NCBI GenBank assembly: GCA_030836925.1
Contig: JAUPLK010000014.1
Location: 1 to 12,651 of the forward strand
Direction: 5' to 3'
DNA length: 12,651 bases
DNA from: Pseudomonadota bacterium
Lineage (GTDB): Bacteria > Pseudomonadota > Gammaproteobacteria > Steroidobacterales > GCA-2729495
Numbering within the stretch: the stretch's first letter is position 1; every line of letters starts with the position of its first letter. A program made the position numbers and the translations under genes. Below the pieces are notes generated by a model. The model was not told where the DNA came from. It did no database searches and saw nothing but the letters and a program-made list of their open reading frames with translations. Shown piece after piece: positions 6,020 to 11,807 of this stretch.

Positions 6020-6883
6020 ATGGGTACTTCGACAATGCTGGTCAACGGACACAAGGATCTGGTTTTTGCCGGTCCCTTGGGCAGTCTGGATGCCTATATC
6101 AGCCGGGTGGTGCAGGTTCCTGTCCTCAGTCAGGCCGAGGAACTGAAACTCGCGCGCCGGTTGCATGACGACGATGACCTGGATGCCGCCCGCCAGCTGG
6201 TGTTGTCCCAGCTCCGTTTTGTCGTGCATATCGCGCGCGGCTATACCGGTTATGGCCTGCCACTCGGTGACCTGATCCAGGAAGGCAATGTCGGCCTCAT
6301 GAAGGCCGTGAAGCGCTTCAACCCCGACATGGGCGTACGGCTGGTTTCCTTCGCCGTGCACTGGATCCGCGCCGAAATTCACGAGTACGTGCTGCGCAAC
6401 TGGCGCCTGGTGAAAATCGCCACGACCAAGGCGCAGCGCAAGCTGTTCTTCAATCTTCGCCGCGCCAAGCAGCATCTGGGCTGGCTGTCAGCCTCGGAAC
6501 GCGAGGTGATCGCCAAAGACCTCGGCGTGACGGCCCGCGAGGTTGGCGAAATGGAAGAGCGCCTCGCCGGGCAGGATGTGAGCTTCGATCCGGGGCCCGA
6601 GACCGACGACGAGACTCCGTATGCACCGGCGCTCTACATTGCCAGCGAGTCCGGCGATCCGGCCCAGGCGCTCGAAAACGATGATTTCCGCGAACAGGGT
6701 GCCGACCGCCTGCGCGATGCGCTGGATGGCCTGGACGCGCGCAGCCGGGAAATACTCGAAGCACGCTGGCTGGGCGAAAAGAAGGCCACGCTGCAGACGC
6801 TGGCCGACCGTTATGGCATCTCTGCCGAACGAGTGCGGCAGATAGAACAGACGGCGATACGCACCCTGCGCACCGCCGTCTGA
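6020..6883 (+). CDS. rpoH: RNA polymerase heat-shock sigma factor (sigma-32)
   Basis: Alternative sigma factor that directs transcription of chaperone and protease genes after heat shock. The 287 residues follow RpoH closely: region 1.2/2.1 with RQLVLSQLRFVVHIARGYTG (58-77), region 2.2-2.4 DLIQEGNVGLMKAVKRFNP (84-102) and RLVSFAVHWIRAEIHEYVL (107-125), the RpoH box QRKLFFNLRR (139-148) that is diagnostic for this group and involved in turnover and core binding, and region 4.2 TLQTLADRYGISAERVRQIE (257-276), the helix-turn-helix that reads the -35 box. The ATG at 6020 is chosen because AGGAGGG precedes it; the upstream GTG at 5990 would start within the CIRCE operator. Position after ftsYEX is the standard gammaproteobacterial order. 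It converges on the yiaD-like gene with a 10-bp gap. Confidence 0.97.
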   Translation: MGTSTMLVNGHKDLVFAGPLGSLDAYISRVVQVPVLSQAEELKLARRLHDDDDLDAARQLVLSQLRFVVHIARGYTGYGLPLGDLIQEGNVGLMKAVKRFNPDMGVRLVSFAVHWIRAEIHEYVLRNWRLVKIATTKAQRKLFFNLRRAKQHLGWLSASEREVIAKDLGVTAREVGEMEERLAGQDVSFDPGPETDDETPYAPALYIASESGDPAQALENDDFREQGADRLRDALDGLDARSREILEARWLGEKKATLQTLADRYGISAERVRQIEQTAIRTLRTAV

Positions 6884-6893
6884 GCGGCCGGCG

Positions 6894-7571
6894 CTACTGC
6901 GTCACCGGCAGCAGGGTGATTTCCACGCGGCGATTCTGCGCACGACCTTCTGCCGTGTCGTTGCTGGCGATGGGCCGGGTTTCGCCGTAGCCCGTTGCGA
7001 TCAGCCGCTGGGGATTGATGCCCTGTCCGGCGAGATAGCCGCTGACGCTGCCGGCGCGGCGCTGTGACAACTCGAGATTCTTGTCATCCGGGCCGCTGCT
7101 GTCGGCATGACCCGCGATATCCACCACCGTCTTGTCGAATTCCTTCAGCACCAGCGCTACCGACGTCAGTACCTGGTAGAAGGAGGCATTGATATCGGCA
7201 CTGTTGGTCATGAAGGTCACGTTGCCGGGCATGTTCAGGATGATGTTGTCACCACTGCGGGTTACGCTCACGCCGGTACCCTGCAACTGGGTGCGCAGTT
7301 TCGCTTCCTGGCGATCCATGTAGTTGCCGACCGCACCGCCCGCGAGACCACCAGCACCGCCGAGGATCAGGGCGCGTTTCTTGCGCTCGGATGAACTGTC
7401 GCCGGTCAGCAGACCGATGGCCACTCCCACTCCGGCGCCAATGGCTGCACCCTTGGTGGTATTGCTGGTCTTCTGCTCTCCGGTATACGGATCGGTGGTC
7501 TGGCAACCCGCCAGCACCAGGCTGGCGCCAAGTACCAGCGCTGTCAGTTTGATTGTTCGTTGCGTATGCAT
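6894..7571 (-). CDS. yiaD: YiaD-type OmpA-family outer-membrane lipoprotein
   Basis: Predicted lipoprotein that anchors the outer membrane to peptidoglycan. The 225 residues have a signal peptide with lipobox LAGC and lipidated Cys23, then QTTDPYTGEQ, a glycine-zipper stretch (about 41-84, GAAIGAGVGVAIG and GGAGGLAGGAVGNYMD), the YiaD-specific QEAKLRTQLQGTGVSVTRSG (88-107), and a C-terminal OmpA-like domain (about 110-223). The latter has HADSSG (155-160), NLELSQRRA (165-173; Asp157 and Arg172 as expected peptidoglycan contacts) and AQNRRVEI (211-218). It matches E. coli YiaD along its whole length as I recall that protein. The start at 7571 is set by the signal peptide; AGGAG lies about 11 nt upstream. 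The frame stays open far upstream to about 8615, but that part is antisense to purE/purK and not genuine. The gene diverges from purE. Confidence 0.93.
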   Translation of the reverse strand: MHTQRTIKLTALVLGASLVLAGCQTTDPYTGEQKTSNTTKGAAIGAGVGVAIGLLTGDSSSERKKRALILGGAGGLAGGAVGNYMDRQEAKLRTQLQGTGVSVTRSGDNIILNMPGNVTFMTNSADINASFYQVLTSVALVLKEFDKTVVDIAGHADSSGPDDKNLELSQRRAGSVSGYLAGQGINPQRLIATGYGETRPIASNDTAEGRAQNRRVEITLLPVTQ

Positions 7572-7712
7572 GAGGTCTGAAACTCCTGGAAATCGTTGTA
7601 CCGGCCACCGGGGCCGGCAAATTTCGACGACACTGTGCAAGACTTGCTGCCGGGACATTAACCCCGTCTGAACAGTAGAATCAACAGCCCCCGAATGACG
7701 GGCGGAGCAATG
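7572..7712. promoter_or_regulatory. Divergent yiaD / purE promoter region
   Basis: Weak overlapping promoter candidates face each other. Rightward: GGGACA (7652-7657), 18-bp spacer, TAGAAT (7676-7681), which would start transcription near 7688 and fits purE starting at 7713. Leftward: TTGATT (minus strand of 7679-7684), 16-bp spacer, GTTAAT (minus strand of 7657-7662), for yiaD. Two inverted repeats lie between them and yiaD: GCAAG-A-CTTGC (7637-7647) and CCGGCC-N5-GGCCGG (7601-7617). The second would form a 6-bp stem in the yiaD mRNA leader. All assignments are by eye. Confidence 0.35.
7704..7707 (+). promoter_or_regulatory. Ribosome binding site deciding the purE start
   Basis: GGAG lies 5 nt before the ATG at 7713 and only 2 nt before the ATG at 7710, and it is downstream of the first in-frame ATG at 7695. 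This favours 7713 over both alternatives. Confidence 0.55.
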
Positions 7713-8234
7713 ATGGCAAGCAAAGCAAAACGCAAGACCAGCACAGCCCGACGGCCACTTGTGGGCGTCGTGATGGGGTCGGACTCGGACTGGCCCACAC
7801 TCAAGGTCGCCACGGAAATCCTGCAGAAATTCGGGGTACCCTTCGAGAAGCGCGTGGTCTCGGCGCATCGCACCCCGGACCTCATGTTCGAATATGCGGC
7901 CGCCGCACGCGGCCGCGGTCTCAAGTTGATCATCGCGGGCGCCGGCGGCGCCGCCCATCTGCCCGGCATGCTGGCCGCCAAGACCACCCTGCCGGTACTC
8001 GGCGTCCCGGTCATGTCCAGGGCGCTCTCCGGGCAGGACTCGCTGCTCTCGATCGTGCAGATGCCCAAGGGCATACCCGTCGCAACCTTTGCCATCGGTG
8101 AGCCAGGCGCTGCCAACGCCGCGCTGTTTGCGGTCGCCGTTCTGGCTGGCGATAACCCCCTGCTGGCGAAGAAGCTCGCCGCTTTTCGCCAGCGACAGGT
8201 CAAGACGGTGCTGGCCATGAAGCTGCAAGACTGA
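7713..8234 (+). CDS. purE: N5-carboxyaminoimidazole ribonucleotide mutase (class I PurE)
   Basis: Converts N5-CAIR to CAIR in de novo purine synthesis, acting on the PurK product. The 173 residues (179 from the ATG at 7695) carry VGVVMGSDSDWP (17-28, phosphate and nucleotide binding), VSAHRTPD (49-56, with the catalytic His of the AHR motif) and IAGAGGAAHLPGM (74-86). These are the class I landmarks, and the adjacent PurK confirms the N5-CAIR route rather than a direct AIR carboxylase. The first 14 residues are basic and variable. The start is uncertain among 7695, 7710 and 7713; the GGAG at 7704 favours 7713. The stop TGA is followed immediately by the purK ATG, so the two are one operon. 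Confidence 0.96.
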   Translation: MASKAKRKTSTARRPLVGVVMGSDSDWPTLKVATEILQKFGVPFEKRVVSAHRTPDLMFEYAAAARGRGLKLIIAGAGGAAHLPGMLAAKTTLPVLGVPVMSRALSGQDSLLSIVQMPKGIPVATFAIGEPGAANAALFAVAVLAGDNPLLAKKLAAFRQRQVKTVLAMKLQD

Positions 8235-9401
8235 ATGACGGCCATTCTTCCGCCCGCCAGGCTCGGGATTCTCGGCGGCGGCCAGCTCGGCCGCTACTTC
8301 GTGCAGGCCGCGCAAAGACTCGGCTATCAGGTCTGGGTACTCGATCCGGATCCGGACAGCCCGGCCGGACGCATCGCCGACCGGCACCTCGCGGCTGGCT
8401 ACGATGATAGGGCGGCTCTCGATGCGCTGGCTGCGCATTGCGCGGCGATTACCACCGAGTTCGAGAACGTGCCAGCACCCAGCCTCGAATACCTGGCACG
8501 CACGGTCCGGGTCGCACCCGCAGCTGCTGCTGTTGCCGTCTGCCAGGACCGGATTGCCGAAAAAGCCTTTCTGCGTCAGCACGGCCTGCCACACGGCCCT
8601 TATGCCGTGATCCACACGGCAGCGGACATCCAGGCAGCCGACAGCGCGCTGTTCCCGGGCATTCTCAAGGTCGCGCGCTTTGGCTATGACGGCAAGGGCC
8701 AGTCACGCGTCAACACGCGGGATGAAGCGCTCGCGGCCTTTCACGCCAACGCGGACAAGGCCTGTGTGCTGGAAGCCCTGCTGCCGCTCGACGCTGAAGT
8801 GTCTGTCGTGCTCGCGCGCGGCGAAGACGGGCAGACGGAATGCTTCCCCATTGCGGAAAACAGCCACCGCGACGGCATCCTCGATGTTTCCATCGTGCCG
8901 GCGCGCATACCCGCAGCACTGGCCGACAACGCCCGACAGTGTGCGCTGAGCATCGCCAGCGACCTCGACTACGTGGGCACTCTGGCTGTGGAGTTCTTTG
9001 TCAGCGGCGGCAAACTCTGCGTCAACGAGATGGCGCCCCGCCCGCACAACAGCGGCCATTACACGCTCGATGCCTGCGCGACCAGCCAGTATGCCCAGCA
9101 GGTGCGGGTACTCTGCGGCCTGCAACCTGCCAACCCGTCGGCAAACTGCGCGGCCGTGATGGTCAATCTGCTCGGCGATCTGTGGTTTGACGGCGGCGCA
9201 CTGCGCGAGCCGGACTGGCCGGCATTGCAGGCGATACCGGAACTGCGCCTGCATCTGTACGGCAAGAACCAGGCCCGGCCAGGCCGCAAGATGGGCCACT
9301 TCACGGTGCTGGGCAGCGATCTGCCGATAACGCTCGCAACGGCCATGCGCGCCCGTCGACTCATCGGCGTGCGGGACGACAGCCGCTCCGGACTCGCCTA
9401 A
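8235..9401 (+). CDS. purK: N5-carboxyaminoimidazole ribonucleotide synthase
   Basis: ATP-grasp enzyme that carboxylates aminoimidazole ribonucleotide with bicarbonate and ATP to give N5-CAIR, the PurE substrate. The 388 residues show LGILGGGQLGR (10-20, pre-ATP-grasp fold), TTEFENVP (73-80), ARFGYDGKGQ (147-156, the glycine-rich ATP loop), E180 in CVLEALLPLDAEVS (177-190) and NEMAPRPHNSGHYT (264-277, metal and phosphate binding). The C-terminal HLYGKNQARPGRKMGHFTVL is the conserved PurK tail. The ATG abuts the purE stop with no gap, so translation is probably coupled; no separate Shine-Dalgarno is evident. Length is slightly above E. coli PurK (355), typical of many other proteobacterial versions. 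Confidence 0.96.
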   Translation: MTAILPPARLGILGGGQLGRYFVQAAQRLGYQVWVLDPDPDSPAGRIADRHLAAGYDDRAALDALAAHCAAITTEFENVPAPSLEYLARTVRVAPAAAAVAVCQDRIAEKAFLRQHGLPHGPYAVIHTAADIQAADSALFPGILKVARFGYDGKGQSRVNTRDEALAAFHANADKACVLEALLPLDAEVSVVLARGEDGQTECFPIAENSHRDGILDVSIVPARIPAALADNARQCALSIASDLDYVGTLAVEFFVSGGKLCVNEMAPRPHNSGHYTLDACATSQYAQQVRVLCGLQPANPSANCAAVMVNLLGDLWFDGGALREPDWPALQAIPELRLHLYGKNQARPGRKMGHFTVLGSDLPITLATAMRARRLIGVRDDSRSGLA

Positions 9402-9404
9402 TAT
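9399..9404 (+). promoter_or_regulatory. Possible -10 element at the purK stop
   Basis: TAATAT overlaps the purK stop codon and is followed by 7 bases and then an ATG (9412) that opens a 10-codon ORF. This is the spacing expected for a leaderless transcript. No good -35 is visible, so confidence is low. Confidence 0.25.
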
Positions 9405-9411
9405 CGCCCAC

Positions 9412-9444
9412 ATGTCTCACCAACACGGACTGATACACAGATGA
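9412..9444 (+). CDS. Possible 10-codon leader ORF upstream of the DUF2141 gene
   Basis: The ORF reads MSHQHGLIHR and stops at TGA 9442-9444, which overlaps the downstream ATG (9441-9443) as ATGA. The downstream gene has no Shine-Dalgarno at normal spacing, so terminating ribosomes could feed its start. Three of ten residues are histidine, not enough to argue for His attenuation. It may equally be chance. Confidence 0.25.
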   Translation: MSHQHGLIHR

Positions 9445-9866
9445 AATCCATACTGCTTGCCGGACTGCTCTTCAGCGCAGCGGTATCTGCCGCCGGAGAC
9501 CCGAACCTGCGGGTGATCGCCACCAACGTCCAGAGCGACGCGGGCCAGATCATTGTCTGGGTGTACGACAACAAGGACGACTGGCTGAGCGACCGCTATC
9601 GCACCTTCAAGAACGTGAAGGTCGCCGGCAAGCGGGTGGGCGACAGCGTGACCCTCGAACTGCTGTTGCCGCCCGGCGAGTATGCATTGTCGGTATTCCA
9701 TGACCTGGACAACGATACCAAGCTGAAGAGGAACTTCATCGGTCTCCCCAAGGAGCCAGCTGCCCTGTCCAACAACCTGCGGCCAAAATTCGGGCCGCCC
9801 AGGTACAAGGACGCCGTCTTCAGCATCGGCGATCAACTGGTCGAACAGAAACTCGCCTTGCAGTAG
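9441..9866 (+). CDS. DUF2141 family secreted protein
   Basis: The function of the family is not known to me; members are small exported beta-rich proteins. The 141 residues begin with a signal peptide (MKSILLAGLLFSAAVSA, cleavage near residue 17), so the product is probably periplasmic. The mature part has LRVIATNVQSDAGQIIVWVYD (23-43), the family hallmark LLPPGEYALSVFHDLDND (75-92), then FIGLPKEP (99-106), LSNN (109-112) and FGPPRYKDAVF (117-127). The LPPGxYAxxVFHDxxxD block resembles an acidic, possibly metal-binding loop; that is inference. It follows purK by 39 bp and overlaps the stop of a possible 10-codon leader ORF. It may be read through from purEK or have its own promoter. Confidence 0.88.
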   Translation: MKSILLAGLLFSAAVSAAGDPNLRVIATNVQSDAGQIIVWVYDNKDDWLSDRYRTFKNVKVAGKRVGDSVTLELLLPPGEYALSVFHDLDNDTKLKRNFIGLPKEPAALSNNLRPKFGPPRYKDAVFSIGDQLVEQKLALQ

Positions 9867-9883
9867 CCGCACGCCACCCGGTC

Positions 9884-9889
9884 TATACT
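9884..9889 (+). promoter_or_regulatory. Possible -10 element directly ahead of the DUF924 gene
   Basis: TATACT (5 of 6 to TATAAT) is followed by 7 bases and the ATG at 9897. Transcription initiated normally from it would begin at or next to the start codon, giving a leaderless mRNA. The only -35-like hexamer (TTGCAG, 9858-9863) has an overlong 20-bp spacer. Confidence 0.35.
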
Positions 9890-9896
9890 GCGGACG

Positions 9897-10508
9897 ATGA
9901 GCGACCCGGATATCCGCCGCGTACTCGACTTCTGGTTCAGCGATGGCGCAATGGACCAGCCAACCATCGACAGCCGCATGGACCGCTGGTTCACGGCTGA
10001 TCCGGTGTTTGATGCGCTGATCCGGCAGGAATTCGCATCGCTGGTTGACCGGGCCTCCAAAGGGACGCTTAACAACTGGGCGGAAGAACCGGAAGGCCGG
10101 CTCGCGCTGATCCTGCTGCTCGACCAGTTTCGCCGCAATATCCATCGCGGCACACCAAGAGCCTTCTCCCGCGACGCCCAGGCGGTAAAGCTCTGCGTCG
10201 AGGGAGCCGCAACCGGCGCATACAAGAAGCTGACGCCGCTGCAGCAGGCCTTTTATTTCATGCCGCTGCAACATGCGGAATCGCTCAGGATCCAGCAGCG
10301 CTCGGTGAAGATCTACGAAGGCATGCTCGCCGGCGTATCAGAGACCCTCAAGGCCACCTTCGCCACCTTCGCGCAGTTCGCCGAACTGCACCACGACATC
10401 ATCGCGGCACACGGCCGCTTCCCGCATCGCAACCGGATCCTCGGCCGTCCGGACACACCGGATGAAGCTGCATACCTCGAATCTGCCGGCCCGACCTTCG
10501 GTCAGTAA
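9897..10508 (+). CDS. DUF924 family protein
   Basis: Conserved cytoplasmic protein of unknown role; the family is predicted all-helical and TPR-like. The 203 residues carry its landmarks: VLDFWFSDG (9-17), RWF with ADPVFDALIRQEF (30-46), LILLLDQFRRNIHRGTPRAF (71-90; the usual LLDQFPRNIYRG), TPLQQAFYFMPLQHAESL (113-130) and ELHHDIIAAHGRFPHRNRIL (163-182). It has no signal peptide or membrane segment. The ATG at 9897 has only a weak GGA at 2-nt spacing, but a TATACT box lies 7 bases upstream, so the message may be leaderless. It is 30 bp after the DUF2141 gene and 17 bp before the thiolase gene; joint transcription with the latter is likely. Confidence 0.9.
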   Translation: MSDPDIRRVLDFWFSDGAMDQPTIDSRMDRWFTADPVFDALIRQEFASLVDRASKGTLNNWAEEPEGRLALILLLDQFRRNIHRGTPRAFSRDAQAVKLCVEGAATGAYKKLTPLQQAFYFMPLQHAESLRIQQRSVKIYEGMLAGVSETLKATFATFAQFAELHHDIIAAHGRFPHRNRILGRPDTPDEAAYLESAGPTFGQ

Positions 10509-10525
10509 TCAGGAGACCTGTAACC

Positions 10526-11806
10526 ATGTTTTATCAGGCGCCGCGGCGAGTCGCGATCATCAACAGCCGACGAATTCCGTTCTGCCGGGCCAATACCGCC
10601 TACTCGCAACAGTCCAACCAGGACATGATGACTGCAGCCCTGCAGAGCCTGGTCGATGCCTGCGGACTCGGTGGCCAGCGTCTCGGCGATGTGGCTCTCG
10701 GTGCGGTCATGAAACATTCACGCGACTGGAACCTGGCACGCGAATGCGTGCTCGGCACCACGCTGGCGCCGGAAACGCCCGCTTATGACCTCACGCGTGC
10801 CTGCGGCACCAGCCTCGAGGCGGCAATCCAGCTCGGCAACAAGATCGCCCTGGGCCAGATCGACAGCGGCATCGCGGCCGGCACCGACTCCATCAGCGAT
10901 ATTCCGGTGGTCTATCCGGACGACTACCGGGACATCCTGCTCGGCAGCGCACGCGGCCGCTCGACAGGCGAGCGTCTGCGGCCGTGGCTGGGTCTGCGAC
11001 CGCGGATGTTCAAACCCGAAACCCCCGGCGTGGTCGAGCCACGCACGGGGCTGAGCATGGGCCAGAGCACGGAACTCACGGCAAAACAGTGGAACGTCTC
11101 GCGCAACGAGCAGGACCAGCTGGCACTGGAAAGTCACCAGAAAGCCGCCCGCGCCTGGGAAGAAGGCTTCTACAAGGACCTGGTCACGCCGTGGCAGGGC
11201 GTCAGTGCCGACAACAACGTCCGTCGCGATTCCTCGCTGGAGCGGCTGGGCAAGCTGAAGCCGGCTTTCGATCGCGGACCGGGCGGAACGATGACTGCCG
11301 GCAACAGCACACCGCTCACCGATGGTGCCGCGGCCGTGCTGCTCGCCTCGGAGGACTGGGCGAAAGCAAACAACCTGCCCGTGCAGGCCTGGTTGCGCTA
11401 TGGCAAGGTCGCGGCAGTCGACTTCGTGAAGAAGGAAGGTTTGCTGCTCGCACCGGCCTATGCGGTATCGGCGATGCTCGCAGATGCTGGCCTGGGTCTG
11501 GCTGATTTCGACCTCTACGAGATCCACGAGGCTTTCGCCGCACAGACGCTGGCGACGCTCAAGGCCTGGGAGTCGCCGGAGTTCTGCCGCGATAAACTGG
11601 GTCGCAGCCAGCCACTGGGGCCTGTCGACCGCACGCGCCTGAACAGCCGGGGCGGCAGCATCGCCATCGGCCATCCCTTTGCGGCAACTGGTGCACGCAT
11701 CCTCGGCACGCTGGCCCGCGAACTGGAACTCCGCGGCAGCGGTCGGGGCCTGATCTCCATCTGCACCGCGGGCGGCATGGGTGTCACCGCGATCGTGGAG
11801 CGCTGA
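10526..11806 (+). CDS. fadI: Acetyl-CoA C-acyltransferase (FadI-type 3-ketoacyl-CoA thiolase)
   Basis: Thiolase that cleaves 3-ketoacyl-CoA with CoA to acetyl-CoA and a shortened acyl-CoA in fatty-acid beta-oxidation. The 426 residues are close to E. coli FadI (436). The acyl-accepting nucleophile is Cys93 in RACGTSLEA, with His334 in EIHEAFAAQ, His383 in SIAIGHPFAATGAR and the base Cys413 in CTAGGMGV, so all four catalytic landmarks are present. MKHSRDWNLARE (62-73) and GHPFAATGAR match the FadI branch rather than biosynthetic PhaA-type or FadA enzymes (GHPLGxSG). The ATG has AGGAG 10 nt upstream. The usual partner fadJ is not adjacent; downstream 1 bp away is a transporter gene. The exact chain-length preference cannot be read from the sequence. 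Confidence 0.9.
   Translation: MFYQAPRRVAIINSRRIPFCRANTAYSQQSNQDMMTAALQSLVDACGLGGQRLGDVALGAVMKHSRDWNLARECVLGTTLAPETPAYDLTRACGTSLEAAIQLGNKIALGQIDSGIAAGTDSISDIPVVYPDDYRDILLGSARGRSTGERLRPWLGLRPRMFKPETPGVVEPRTGLSMGQSTELTAKQWNVSRNEQDQLALESHQKAARAWEEGFYKDLVTPWQGVSADNNVRRDSSLERLGKLKPAFDRGPGGTMTAGNSTPLTDGAAAVLLASEDWAKANNLPVQAWLRYGKVAAVDFVKKEGLLLAPAYAVSAMLADAGLGLADFDLYEIHEAFAAQTLATLKAWESPEFCRDKLGRSQPLGPVDRTRLNSRGGSIAIGHPFAATGARILGTLARELELRGSGRGLISICTAGGMGVTAIVER
11797..11800 (+). promoter_or_regulatory. Shine-Dalgarno for the TTG-started symporter gene
   Basis: GGAG inside the last codons of the thiolase gene lies 7 nt before TTG 11808, the only plausible start upstream of the first transmembrane segment apart from a mid-helix GTG. 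Confidence 0.6.
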
Positions 11807-11807
11807 G

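Noticed and set aside
7635..7650. PurR operator ahead of purE
   Set aside because: GCAAG-A-CTTGC looks similar, but the half-site spacing is one base short and the central CG is missing compared with the PurR box.
7572..8615. Upstream extension of the yiaD frame to a 573-residue protein
   Set aside because: The extra 348 residues are antisense to purE and purK and lack family similarity; a signal peptide with lipobox begins at 7571, so the gene starts there.
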